Source: Candidatus Zixiibacteriota bacterium (GTDB lineage Bacteria > Zixibacteria > MSB-5A5 > CAIYYT01). Taken from it: a stretch of 36,025 bases of DNA. Each line of letters starts with the position of its first letter. The first letter of the stretch is position 1. Of this stretch, positions 15,323 through 23,379 are shown piece by piece. Under the pieces are notes generated by a model. It had not been told where the DNA came from, did not search any database, and saw nothing but the letters and a program-made list of their open reading frames with translations. The stretch lies in contig JADYYF010000075.1 of NCBI GenBank assembly GCA_020853795.1, positions 1 to 36,025 on the forward strand, given 5' to 3'. The translations under genes and the position numbers were made by a program.

Positions 15323-16141
15323 ATGTTGCGCCAAAGTCTGGCCGTCGGACTGTTTCTGGTCCTGGCCGCGACCCTCACGTTTGTCGGTTGTTCCGATGAC
15401 AATCCGACCAACAGCACCGTCGGCGATCCCAACGCGCCCGCCTTTCAGCCGATGAAAGCCGCGATCGCGCAGGCCGTCGACTCCACTCTCGCGATGTCGC
15501 TCAAGTTCGCTTACAAGCCCAATCGCTACCCGTCCGACATCGACTGGGAATGGCCGGCCCTCGGTCCGAACGACTCGCTGCTGTACAACTACGTTGGTGA
15601 CTGGCACGTCCTCTATCTCGGCCTCAGCACCGCGTTCGACTACAGCTACGTCTATGTCGACTCGGCCCGGTTCTGGGAAGGCACCACCGCCGTCCAGTAT
15701 TTCCGCTCACCGTATATCACCGGTCTCGATCTGATCCGCCATCAGACCTACACCTATACCGGTAGCGGCGACGACTACACGAACATTTCCAGCTCCCTTG
15801 ACCTGAGTTTCCGCGACTTGCAGGACCCGACCCGCTACTTCTATGGCGATGCTCAGGTGACGATCGACGACTACTACGTCGAAGGCGGCAGCCAAAAGAC
15901 CGCGCGGTACGAATTCACCGCCAATGCCGACGACATCACCTACAGCGTTGATCACGCGAATCCCTGGTACGATTCGTATCCGACCGGCGGAACGTTGACC
16001 CTCACCGCCGCGGTCGAGCGTGATGACGCCAGCGTCGAGTGGGATATCACGATCGAATTCCAGTCGAACGGTGCGGCGCAGGTGAGTGCCACTGACGGCC
16101 ACCTGACGTACTCGTATACCTTTACGCCCGAGTACAACTAA
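15323..16141 (+). CDS. Putative lipoprotein of unknown function
   Basis: 272 residues with a lipoprotein signal peptide: Arg3, a hydrophobic core, then a lipobox-like F-V-G-C with the acylated Cys at residue 23, followed by SDDNPTNS, a flexible linker. The mature part is rich in Tyr, Asp, Ser and Thr, with alternating beta-strand patterns (for example YVYVDSARFWEG, YYVEGGSQKTARYEF, LTYSYTF), suggesting a beta-barrel or beta-sandwich on the cell surface or in the periplasm. I do not recognise a family. AAAGGAG precedes the start. It sits 21 bp after argF, which looks like a shared transcript with no obvious functional link. Confidence 0.75.
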   Translation: MLRQSLAVGLFLVLAATLTFVGCSDDNPTNSTVGDPNAPAFQPMKAAIAQAVDSTLAMSLKFAYKPNRYPSDIDWEWPALGPNDSLLYNYVGDWHVLYLGLSTAFDYSYVYVDSARFWEGTTAVQYFRSPYITGLDLIRHQTYTYTGSGDDYTNISSSLDLSFRDLQDPTRYFYGDAQVTIDDYYVEGGSQKTARYEFTANADDITYSVDHANPWYDSYPTGGTLTLTAAVERDDASVEWDITIEFQSNGAAQVSATDGHLTYSYTFTPEYN

Positions 16142-16144
16142 GCC

Positions 16145-16182
16145 GTCCGACCATCGGACCGCCCGCCTTCCGGGCTGTCCTT
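16145..16182 (+). terminator. Possible terminator after the lipoprotein gene
   Basis: Two small hairpins follow the stop codon: GTCCGA/TCGGAC (16145-16159) and GCCCG/CGGGC (16161-16175), then TGTCCTTCT. The T-tract is weak, so this is tentative. Confidence 0.35.
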
Positions 16183-16294
16183 CTACCACAACGCTTCCGG
16201 GGTGTGCTGCTTCCGCCGCACACCCCGCTTCATTTCCGGTCGCACCAGTTCTCCGGCTGCTCCCGACCTGGAATTCCGTCTGCACTGAGATTCC

Positions 16295-16332
16295 CCCCTC
16301 TCCTCCTGGGAGAGGGGTCGGGGGTGAGGGCT
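16295..16332. repeat. Family A palindromic repeat (copy 6)
   Basis: CCCCTCTCC, TCCT, GGGAGAGGGG, then TCGGGGGTGAGGGCT. It is nearly identical to 4891-4928. Confidence 0.75.
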
Positions 16333-16490
16333 TCCGCGCTGCTCGCTCCAGAAACATGACCTCTCTCGCCTCCCGCGGGATCGAGACGAAGTGTATCGCT
16401 CGATCATCCGCGCCATCGCCTCAACTGCAGGGGGGCCGGGAGTGAGGGCCCCCCCTTGACCCGCCCGCCCTTCCTTCCTATACTCTCCCA

Positions 16491-16928
16491 ATGGAAAAAG
16501 AAGTCGTCCGCTACAACGGCTGCTTCGTCTGCGGCCCCAACAACCCGATCGGCCTCAACCTGAAATTCCTCTTCGACGGCGCCGTCTGCCGCACCGAATT
16601 CCACCCCGATGACCGCCACGAGGGCTACAAGGGCATTCTCCACGGCGGCATCCTTGCCGCTATCCTCGACGAGGTCATGATCAAGGCCGCCCTTGCGCTC
16701 GATGTCCTTTGCGTCACCGCCTCCATGGAGGTTCGTTTCAAAGCCCCCGCTGATATTCGTTCGACCTACTCCTTCACCGGCCAGATTCTCAGCCATCGCG
16801 GTCGGGTGATCGAGACGGAGGGAAAGGCGTTCGACCAGGACGGCACCCTCGTTGCCGAGGCCACCGGCAAGTACATGACCGTCTCTCCTCAGATGAAAGA
16901 ACGGCTGCGCCAGTCGCTCGATTCCTGA
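16491..16928 (+). CDS. PaaI-type hotdog-fold thioesterase
   Basis: 145 residues with the hotdog thioesterase pattern. The N-terminal CFVCGPNNPIGLNL is typical of PaaI/YbgC-like cytosolic acyl-CoA thioesterases. The central HGGILAAILDE holds the HGG motif and the acidic residue that usually polarises water in this family. The VRFKAPA strand and the GRVIETEGKAFDQDG hairpin complete the fold. The likely reaction is hydrolysis of an acyl-CoA; the substrate cannot be assigned. The ATG at 16491 fits the family's usual N-terminus, but no strong ribosome site precedes it (CCTTCCTATACTCTCCCA). The gene appears monocistronic, flanked by gaps of 349 and 200 bp. Confidence 0.85.
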   Translation: MEKEVVRYNGCFVCGPNNPIGLNLKFLFDGAVCRTEFHPDDRHEGYKGILHGGILAAILDEVMIKAALALDVLCVTASMEVRFKAPADIRSTYSFTGQILSHRGRVIETEGKAFDQDGTLVAEATGKYMTVSPQMKERLRQSLDS

Positions 16929-17128
16929 CACCGGGCTATGCAGCCGCTTTCGCCTTAAGCGCAATTCGCTTCATTTGCGCCCGGATTCCCTCGACCGCGT
17001 CAACTCCCTTGTCGCTCCCCCATACCGAGTCCGGTCAATGATAACGCCTTAAGCGGAACCTCGAATCCGCCCGATCCGGCCGCACAACGGCACGATCCTT
17101 GCAAAAGACTCCCTCCGAGGAGACTTTT

Positions 17129-17614
17129 ATGAATTGCTACTTCTACGGCTCGAACCTGCATCCCGAAAAACTCGTGCGCCAGAAGGGCATCATTTCCTTC
17201 GCGATCCCTGACTACGGCGTCATGTTCCGCGCCCAGTACGAGGGTAATCGCTACGAATGCGAGTACCAGGCCGGCATCGCCCTGATTCGCTTCCTGCAAT
17301 TGAATCAGGCCCACTTCGCCGGCAAAGGCGTCAAGCTCCTCACTGACTCGCCGATCGTCGTTTACCAGGTGAATAACAAGCTCGCCGCCGCCGGCAACCT
17401 CGAACGCCTGCGCGATATCATCATGTACTATAAGCGCCGCCTCGGTTTCGAGCTGAAATGGATTCCCACCAAGATGAATCGCGCCGAAATGGGGCTCGAC
17501 GATCTGGCCATTAGTCAGAATACGCCGAAGTTCAATTACGACATCTTTGATGAGAGCACCCGGCGTCGCGAGGCCGCCCAACCCGGCAGCGGCCAGAACT
17601 CCAAACTCGTCTGA
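17129..17614 (+). CDS. Small protein with RNase H-like fold and incomplete catalytic set
   Basis: 161 residues. The start at 17129 is chosen because GAGGAG (17117-17122) lies 6 bases upstream. The pattern resembles ribonuclease HI. ECEYQAGIALIRFLQL (43-58) looks like the Glu-bearing helix (QAEYxAL), KLLTDSPIVVYQVNNKL (69-85) like the TDSxLVVxQ strand and helix, and FELKWIPTKMNRAE (107-120) like the W-x-P-x-x-x-N-x-x-A segment before the last catalytic Asp. The first RNase H Asp (the DG of strand 1) is missing, and the last position is Glu120 or Asp124/125. It may be an inactive nucleic-acid-binding relative or a divergent nuclease. The tail after residue 140 is polar and probably disordered. 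The call is by eye, so moderate confidence. Confidence 0.55.
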   Translation: MNCYFYGSNLHPEKLVRQKGIISFAIPDYGVMFRAQYEGNRYECEYQAGIALIRFLQLNQAHFAGKGVKLLTDSPIVVYQVNNKLAAAGNLERLRDIIMYYKRRLGFELKWIPTKMNRAEMGLDDLAISQNTPKFNYDIFDESTRRREAAQPGSGQNSKLV

Positions 17615-17716
17615 TTTGACGCGCCCGTCCCATCCGATTTTCCGCTTTCAGATTCATCGAAATCGCCGGCTCAAGCGTACAAACCAACAAGAAAACTTGC
17701 CGATGATGATAGCATT

Positions 17717-18838
17717 ATGTACATACCGCGCTCTATGAAGGCCACTGCTACTTCTGCTGTATTCTTGATGCTGTTGCTGGCCGTCGCCTCTCTCAAGGCT
17801 GAGCAATACCAGGTCGCGCCGGAACTGATCGACACGGTCGATCTCACCGAACATCGCCGTACCTGGGGCGCGCCCGACGGTGCCTTTTTCATTCTCAAGA
17901 AATCGGGCGCCGAACTGCGTCAATATCCCGATGTCAACGTGCGCGCCCTTAATCCGCGCGCCAATCAGAAGCTGATTTCGTCCGAGCGCGGCAAATACTA
18001 CGCGCTGCTCGGCTATGCGAGTTTCTCTCCGAGCGATCTGAAGATTCAATCCATCACGCTCTACGGCGCCTCCGGCGAGCAGATCTGGAGCGTCAAAGAT
18101 CCCGGCTGCAATTCCTTCATCCTCTGTGACGGTGCTCCGGTAGCGGTAGGTGTTTCCGGCGCCGAGGGCTTGGCGGAATCGCGGCTGCAGTTCTACGGAC
18201 CGACCGGTGAATTGCGCGGCTCCACTCGCGTGCAGAATTTCTATGCCGGCCAATGGTGTGCCGACGGCGAGTGGTTCTTCGCCATCACCGGCGGCCAGTT
18301 GATGCGCTTTGCCCCCAACGGTCAGGATGTCACCTTGATCGGTCCGGCCGCCAAATACTTCGTCGACGCGCGCGGCACCGCCGTCGCAGCCCAGACTGAT
18401 TCCTTGCTGGCCTTTGTCCTGCCCGGATCAACCTTTGCCCTGCCGCTCCAAATCGCCGACCTGCGCGAAGTCCGTTTCTCTGCCGATGGCGCCCGCGCCG
18501 TGATCCTCACCCGCACCGACCTCGAAATTCTTGATCTGGGCACTCGTGAGACGGTAGGGAAGCTGGCGCTGGCAAATTCGCCCTTCCAATTCTTCCATGT
18601 GGACGCCGACGCCAACTTCAACTTCTTCATCTGCGGCGTTAACAACTCCGCCGACCTGCCCGACCGTCGCAACACCGCGGGCAAGGTGATGCTGCTCAAC
18701 GCTTCCGCCGTCCAGCTCTGGGAGGAAACCTTCGGGTATGAAGACTGGTCGGTGCGCTTTCCCGATGTCCGTCTTGACGGCGAGCGCCGCATCTTCTCTG
18801 TCCTCACCGCCCACGACCTGTTCATCTACCGCTACTGA
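17717..18838 (+). CDS. Exported beta-rich protein of unknown function
   Basis: 373 residues (367 if the second ATG at 17735 is used, giving MKATATSAVF, a better signal peptide start). A signal peptide is clear: a Lys, then AVFLMLLLAVASLKA with likely cleavage after LKA. The rest has repeated beta-strand motifs (GASGEQIWSVKD, GPTGELRGSTRV, APNGQDVTLIG, LDGERRIFSVL) suggesting WD40- or PQQ-like propeller blades. I recognise no family. Neither ATG has a good Shine-Dalgarno sequence, unlike most genes in this window. The last three sense codons and stop overlap the first unit of a 38-bp tandem repeat. Confidence 0.72.
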   Translation: MYIPRSMKATATSAVFLMLLLAVASLKAEQYQVAPELIDTVDLTEHRRTWGAPDGAFFILKKSGAELRQYPDVNVRALNPRANQKLISSERGKYYALLGYASFSPSDLKIQSITLYGASGEQIWSVKDPGCNSFILCDGAPVAVGVSGAEGLAESRLQFYGPTGELRGSTRVQNFYAGQWCADGEWFFAITGGQLMRFAPNGQDVTLIGPAAKYFVDARGTAVAAQTDSLLAFVLPGSTFALPLQIADLREVRFSADGARAVILTRTDLEILDLGTRETVGKLALANSPFQFFHVDADANFNFFICGVNNSADLPDRRNTAGKVMLLNASAVQLWEETFGYEDWSVRFPDVRLDGERRIFSVLTAHDLFIYRY

Positions 18839-18942
18839 CCGGACCTCCACTCCCATAACTCCGATGCCGCCACTGACCGAACCTCCGCTCCCGCAACTCC
18901 GATACCGCCACTGACCGCCCCGCCGTTCCTGTAGCTCCGACT
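18829..18942. repeat. 38-bp tandem direct repeat, three decaying copies
   Basis: Units begin at 18829, 18867 and 18905. Each starts CCGCYACTGACCG and the first two continue with ACCTCCRCTCCC, then AACTCCGAT. Copies one and two are close; copy three diverges in its second half. The first unit includes the stop codon of the preceding gene. Confidence 0.7.
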
Positions 18943-18951
18943 TCAGTCGGA
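18930..18951. repeat. Family E palindrome
   Basis: TGTAGCTCCGACTTCAGTCG plus GA, with TCCGACT/AGTCGGA arms. A diverged copy lies at 4606-4627. Confidence 0.55.
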
Positions 18952-19050
18952 GACCCGTCTCACAAGCCCCGGTGCCCCACCGCTTGCGGTGGATTCTCGC
19001 GCAAAGGATCGCGGTGGGTCTTCCCGCGATGGTCTCCGATGGGTTTCCCC

Positions 19051-19085
19051 AAACAAAAAGGGCGGTCCCAATCGGGAACCGCCCT
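19051..19085 (-). terminator. Rho-independent terminator of rpsT
   Basis: Arms GGGCGGTCCC (19060-19069) and GGGAACCGCCC (19074-19084) pair with one bulged base. Read on the minus strand the stem is followed by TTTTTGTTTG. It lies 23 bases past the rpsT stop. Confidence 0.8.
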
Positions 19086-19107
19086 CAGCTTGACGCGCGC
19101 CGAAAAT

Positions 19108-19368
19108 CTACTGCGGCTGCGCTTTTTTGTTGAGCATTTTCGCCAAACGGCTTTTCTTGCGGGAAGCGGTATTCTTGTGCATGACATTGCGCTTAACCGC
19201 TTTGTCGAGCAGGGAAGTCAACTCCGAATACGACTCGGCGTTCGCGCCCGGCCCCTGCTTCACGGCCTTGATGGCCGACCGCAATTCCGATTTCACCGCG
19301 CGGTTGCGCTCGCGCGCCACCAATGATTGCTTGTGCCGTTTGACGGCGGACTTATGACGTTTAGCCAA
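19108..19368 (-). CDS. rpsT: 30S ribosomal protein S20
   Basis: 86 residues, the usual size. Lys/Arg-rich helices bind 16S rRNA during early 30S assembly. Signatures are MAKRHKSAVKR at the start, VKSELRSAIKAV in the middle and KRNVMHKNTASRKKSRL near the end. The start codon is TTG (minus strand, 19368-19366), supported by GGAGGA 8 bases upstream and by exact fit to the S20 N-terminus. E. coli rpsT also starts with UUG, and there the weak start is part of its autoregulation. The gene has its own promoter and a strong terminator and is divergent from murJ. Confidence 0.96.
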   Translation of the reverse strand: MAKRHKSAVKRHKQSLVARERNRAVKSELRSAIKAVKQGPGANAESYSELTSLLDKAVKRNVMHKNTASRKKSRLAKMLNKKAQPQ

Positions 19369-19405
19369 TTCTCTGTTCCTCCAGGGTCCTTAACATCAAA
19401 GCCTG

Positions 19406-19435
19406 ATAATATAGGCTTCCGGCGATTCTTGTCAA
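19406..19435 (-). promoter_or_regulatory. Strong sigma-70-type promoter of rpsT
   Basis: On the minus strand, a perfect TTGACA (19435-19430) precedes TATATT (16-bp spacing, 19413-19408) or TATTAT (18-bp spacing, 19411-19406), each five of six matches. The start codon is about 40 bases downstream. A weaker plus-strand pair (TTAACA at 19390, TATAGG at 19412) overlaps it and could serve murJ. Confidence 0.75.
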
Positions 19436-19468
19436 TTGGAAACTGACGCCCCCGAAAAAGGCAGCCTG

Positions 19469-21016
19469 ATGCGCTCGGCCGGCATCGTCTCCGCCGCCAC
19501 CCTCATTTCCCGGGTGCTGGGACTGGTACGCGAACAGGTTACCGCCTATTTGTTCGGTGCCGGCGATCTGGTTGATGCCTTCAAGTCCGCCTTTCGGATC
19601 CCCAACCTCCTGCGCGACATGTTTGCGGAAGGCGCCCTTTCCGCTGGTTTCGTCCCGCTCTTCACTCAGAAGCTCCGTTCCGGCGGCCGCGAGGAAGCCA
19701 TCCGCTTCGCTGGTCTGGTTTTTGGCGCTCTCACTGCCGTGGTCTCGGCGGTCGTGATCTTTATGATCGCCGTCACGCCGCAGATCGCCACTGTCATCGC
19801 CGAGGGCTTCGAAAGCGTTCCCGGCAAGCTGGATGCCACGATCGCCATGGCGCGCGTCATGATGCCGTTTCTGCTCCTGGTCTCGCTCGCGGCCATGCTG
19901 ATGGGCGTCCTCAATTCCCTCGGCAAATTCTTCATCCCGGCGCTGGCGCCCGCACTGATGAACGTCGGCATGATCATCTGCTCGATCGTTCTTGCGCCCT
20001 TCGTTGACCCGCCCGTGATGAGTCTGGCGATCGGCGTCCTCGTCGGCGGCGCCATGCAATTTTTCATTCAATACCTGGCGCTGAAAAAAATCGGTTTTCG
20101 TTTCCCGCTGATCTTCGATCTGGCCAATCCCGACCTGTATCGACTCCTGCTCTTGATCCTGCCGACCGCCGTTGGTCTGGCCGCCACGCAGATCAATGTT
20201 GCCGTCATCACCCGCATTGCCTCCGGCGATTCCGGCGCGGTTTCGTATCTCGATTACGCCTTTCGCTTGCTGCATTTGCCGCTGGGGCTCTTTGCGATCG
20301 CCATCGCGACCGTGGCGCTGCCGCGGCTTTCCGGTGAAGCCGCCGCCGGGAATGACGCCGAATTCGGCCGCATCCATTCCAGCGCGCTGCGTCTCGGCCT
20401 GTTCCTCAGCCTGCCCGGCACGGTCCTGATGATCCTGCTCGCGCACGAAATCTGCGCCGCCGTCTATCAGTATGGCGCCTTCACCGCCAGTGATGCCGTC
20501 AACACCGGCCGCGCGCTGGCGATGTACGGCATCGGCCTGCCGTTCTTCACGCTGGTGCGCATCTCCGTGCCGGCTTTCTATGCCATGCGCGATACCCGCA
20601 CGCCGGCGCTGGTCTCGATCCTGAGTGTCGCCATCAATATCGTCCTCTGCTTCCAACTGCAGGGTCGCCTCGGTTTTGCCGGACTGGCGTTGGCGGCTTC
20701 GCTTGCCGGCCTCGCCAACTTCGCCCTGCTCTCCTTCTTGCTGCACCGCCGTACCGGCCTGGCACATGACGCCGCCTTCTACGGTGCGCTGCTCAAGATC
20801 GCCGCGGCCGCCGCCGCCATGGGCGCCGCCGTCTGGGCAACGCGGGAATTCGTCCTTCGGGAACTGATCAAAAGTGATTTGCATCGGCTGCTGCAAGTTG
20901 TCATCCTCTGTGCGGTGGCGGCGGCGGTGTTCGTTCTGATGTGCAAAATTCTTAAACTCGAGGAGTGGACGCGCCTGTGGGGCGCGGTTAATCGGAAGCT
21001 GTCTCGTCGCAGTTAA
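19469..21016 (+). CDS. murJ: Lipid II flippase MurJ
   Basis: 515 residues of a polytopic membrane protein (about 14 helices) of the MOP superfamily, which flips lipid II across the inner membrane for peptidoglycan synthesis. Family signatures are SAATLISRVLGLVREQ, FKSAFRIPNLLRDMFAEGALSAGFVPLF, and YLDYAFRLLHLPLGLFAIAIATVALPRLS. I chose ATG 19469 since it gives the standard MurJ N-terminus and has AAAGGCAG a few bases upstream. A TTG at 19436 is in frame but abuts the rpsT -35 box and lacks a ribosome site. The comEC-like gene follows after 12 bp, with its ribosome site starting inside the murJ stop codon. Confidence 0.93.
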   Translation: MRSAGIVSAATLISRVLGLVREQVTAYLFGAGDLVDAFKSAFRIPNLLRDMFAEGALSAGFVPLFTQKLRSGGREEAIRFAGLVFGALTAVVSAVVIFMIAVTPQIATVIAEGFESVPGKLDATIAMARVMMPFLLLVSLAAMLMGVLNSLGKFFIPALAPALMNVGMIICSIVLAPFVDPPVMSLAIGVLVGGAMQFFIQYLALKKIGFRFPLIFDLANPDLYRLLLLILPTAVGLAATQINVAVITRIASGDSGAVSYLDYAFRLLHLPLGLFAIAIATVALPRLSGEAAAGNDAEFGRIHSSALRLGLFLSLPGTVLMILLAHEICAAVYQYGAFTASDAVNTGRALAMYGIGLPFFTLVRISVPAFYAMRDTRTPALVSILSVAINIVLCFQLQGRLGFAGLALAASLAGLANFALLSFLLHRRTGLAHDAAFYGALLKIAAAAAAMGAAVWATREFVLRELIKSDLHRLLQVVILCAVAAAVFVLMCKILKLEEWTRLWGAVNRKLSRRS

Positions 21017-21028
21017 AGGAGGCCCAAC

Positions 21029-23221
21029 ATGCGCGCGCCCGCGCTCCATGCTCTGCTGCTCTTTGTGGTCGGCATCCTGCTGGCCGCCGCCGTCGAAATC
21101 CCGTCACTGGCCTATCTCGGGGTGGCGCTGCTGTCCACCGGCGCGGCTTTGGTTTACACACTTGTCGAACGCTTGATCCTTAGCCGCATTACTCTGGCCG
21201 TCGCGCTGGTCGCCTGCGGCGGCTTCCTGACGCGGCAGCAACTGAGCGACTTTCCCTCCAATCACATCTCGCACTTCACCGAGCTGGGCGGCAAAGCCCA
21301 TATCATCGGCGTCGTCGCCGACGAACCCGACATTCGCCCGACCCGCACCTACCTCGTGGTTGCCGCTGAGTCCCTCAGCTATCGCGATCGAACGATCCCG
21401 GTCTCCGGTCGTCTGCGCGTGCGTATCAACGAACCGACCACCGCGTTCAATTATAAGGATCGCGTGGCTTTTGGCGGTTTCATCGGAACTCCCAGCGCCG
21501 CCCGCAATCCCGGCGCCTTTGATTACCGCCACTATTTGGGCAGCCGCGGTATTCATGCTGTCTGCTATCTCGCCGCCGACGATCGCGTCGAGCTGCTTGC
21601 TTCCGGTGCCGGCGAGCCCTTTATCCGCTCGATTGTCGTGCCGGTGCGCGACTACATCATTCGCACTTATGAACGCTACCTGAGTGTCGAGCACGCTGCG
21701 CTCTTGCGCGGTTTCTTGATCGGTGACGTTCGTTTCATTCCCGAGTCCGTCCACAACCGCTTCCAGGACACCGGCACCCTGCACGTGCTGGCCGCTTCCG
21801 GTTCGAATGTCGGCTATGTTCTCGCCACGATCTTCCTGATCCTGCGACCGTTGCGCTTGCGCCGACCCTATCGCTACTTGCCCGCGCTCGTCGGCGTGGT
21901 CATTTTCTCCTTTCTCGCCTTCAATCAACCCTCCGTCGTCCGCGCTTCCGTGATGGCGATCGTCGCCTTGGTCGGCATGATGGCGCACCGCGACAATAAT
22001 TGGCTCAACTCGGTCAGTGTTGCCGGCCTGATTATCCTCGCCTTTCGCCCGCTGTACCTGTTTGATCTCGGCACGCAATTGTCTTTTGCCGCCGCGATCG
22101 CTCTGATTCTCTTCATGCCGGCCTGCGAACCGTGGCTGCCGCAAGGGAAGTCGTGGCCCGTCAAACTCGCCCGCTACCTGCTTATTCTCCTTCTCGGCAG
22201 CATCATTGCCCAGCTCGGTGTGGTGCCGATCCTGCTCCATAACTTCCATACTGTGCCGCTGGTAAGCTTTCTGGCCAATCTCGTGATCGTCCCGCTTGTC
22301 GGCATCATCACCATGCTTGGTATCATCCTTATTTTTCTCTCGCCGATTACATTCGTTGCAACCGTTGTCGGTGCCGCCCTCAATCATGCCATGGACTTCC
22401 TCGGCTCGGCGCTGACAGTTTTCGACAGCCTGCCGATCCCGCCGCTGCGTCTCGGCGCGCCGTCTCTGTCGATGATCTTTGCATACTACTTGACTCTTCT
22501 TCTGCTGCTGGCGCTTCTCAAGAAAAGTAAGTCCGCCGTTGCCTTCGTCTGGCTGCTTCTGATTGCCCTCAACCTCGGCCTCTGGAGCGCCGCGATCGGT
22601 GGAGAAGCCGCCCAGTCGCGGGTAACTTTCCTCGATGCCGCCAAACTGCCGACGCTCGTCGTCGAGACTCCCGGCCACGCTCCAACCTTGATCAACGCCG
22701 GCACGGTCGAACGCGGATTCGACGCCGGTGAGGCGATCGTCCTGCCGTTCCTGCGCTATCGCGGCATCACGCAGGTGCAGCACGCGTACGTCACGAGCAC
22801 CGAGTCGCACGCCAGGGACGCCCTTGCTTCCGTTCTGTGCGGCTTGTATCGGCGCTCGCCGATCCCGATCATTGAGCCGCGTGACCCCATCATCCGCCTC
22901 GAATTCGACTCACTCCGCTTTTTGCTCATTACCGCCAATCTTCCTGTGCAACAATTGCACAAGTTCGTTGAACGGGTCGATGTTCTCGGCTTGGACTGGC
23001 GGCTTCTGAACAATCCGGCCACCGGCGATTTCGTCCGTCGCCTGCAGCCAGCCATCGTCGTAATCCTCAACTATTTCAGCCGTTACGGCGGTGAGGCTGC
23101 GCTCACGTCGTTCCGTCTCGCCCACCCGCATTGTCGTGTCTGGAGTACCTTTGAATCCGGCGCCCTTCAATTGATTGTCGCTCACGGTACCGTCCGGGTA
23201 TTGCCGATGGCCAATACTTAG
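21029..23221 (+). CDS. comEC: ComEC/Rec2-family DNA channel protein with degenerate C-terminal MBL domain
   Basis: 730 residues. ComEC forms the inner-membrane channel for single-stranded DNA in natural transformation. The N-terminus has membrane helices and a DUF4131-like OB region (VSGRLRVRINEP, GFIGTPSAARNPGAFDYRHYL). The competence domain spans about residues 200-490: LLRGFLIGD, FQDTGTLHVLAASGSNVG, NQPSVVRASVMA and FDLGTQLSFAAAIAL are strong signatures. The C-terminal 200 residues align with the metallo-beta-lactamase domain, but the metal motifs are gone: FLDAAKLPT for FLDVGQGDA, LINAGT for LIDGG, and VTSTESHARDA for the LTHPDADHIGG-type site. It may transport without nuclease action or have another function. 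AAAGGAGG, overlapping the murJ stop, gives a firm start. Confidence 0.88.
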   Translation: MRAPALHALLLFVVGILLAAAVEIPSLAYLGVALLSTGAALVYTLVERLILSRITLAVALVACGGFLTRQQLSDFPSNHISHFTELGGKAHIIGVVADEPDIRPTRTYLVVAAESLSYRDRTIPVSGRLRVRINEPTTAFNYKDRVAFGGFIGTPSAARNPGAFDYRHYLGSRGIHAVCYLAADDRVELLASGAGEPFIRSIVVPVRDYIIRTYERYLSVEHAALLRGFLIGDVRFIPESVHNRFQDTGTLHVLAASGSNVGYVLATIFLILRPLRLRRPYRYLPALVGVVIFSFLAFNQPSVVRASVMAIVALVGMMAHRDNNWLNSVSVAGLIILAFRPLYLFDLGTQLSFAAAIALILFMPACEPWLPQGKSWPVKLARYLLILLLGSIIAQLGVVPILLHNFHTVPLVSFLANLVIVPLVGIITMLGIILIFLSPITFVATVVGAALNHAMDFLGSALTVFDSLPIPPLRLGAPSLSMIFAYYLTLLLLLALLKKSKSAVAFVWLLLIALNLGLWSAAIGGEAAQSRVTFLDAAKLPTLVVETPGHAPTLINAGTVERGFDAGEAIVLPFLRYRGITQVQHAYVTSTESHARDALASVLCGLYRRSPIPIIEPRDPIIRLEFDSLRFLLITANLPVQQLHKFVERVDVLGLDWRLLNNPATGDFVRRLQPAIVVILNYFSRYGGEAALTSFRLAHPHCRVWSTFESGALQLIVAHGTVRVLPMANT

Positions 23222-23379
23222 CCCGACAAAACACTTACACCGCTTCAACATCACATTCCGGATTGGCAATTCACCCTTAAGAATCCCGACCCACCTCCCG
23301 ATAATGAATATGAAGTAAACCCTGCGGCGAATTGTGTCCGCAGCGAGTTAATTTTTGAACAGTCTAACAAGCTGAGATC

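Larger units (their letters stand above)
16142..16490. other. Gene-free stretch with family A repeats
   Basis: 349 bp with no supported gene. It includes the possible terminator at 16145-16182, a family A repeat (16295-16332) and a right-half remnant with GGGAGTGAGGGCCCCCC (about 16430-16456). Confidence 0.55.

Noticed and set aside
18829-18942. CRISPR array
   Set aside because: The 38-bp units are contiguous with no unique spacers, and no cas genes are near.
19436-19468. TTG start for murJ at 19436
   Set aside because: It has no ribosome site and directly abuts the rpsT -35 box, while ATG 19469 gives the usual MurJ N-terminus.
19361-21049. 562-codon minus-strand frame opposite murJ
   Set aside because: Antisense shadow rich in Arg, Gly, Asp and Gln with no recognisable domain; murJ is unambiguous on the plus strand.
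21104-22810. 568-codon minus-strand frame opposite comEC
   Set aside because: The same shadow effect; the plus strand has ComEC signatures throughout.
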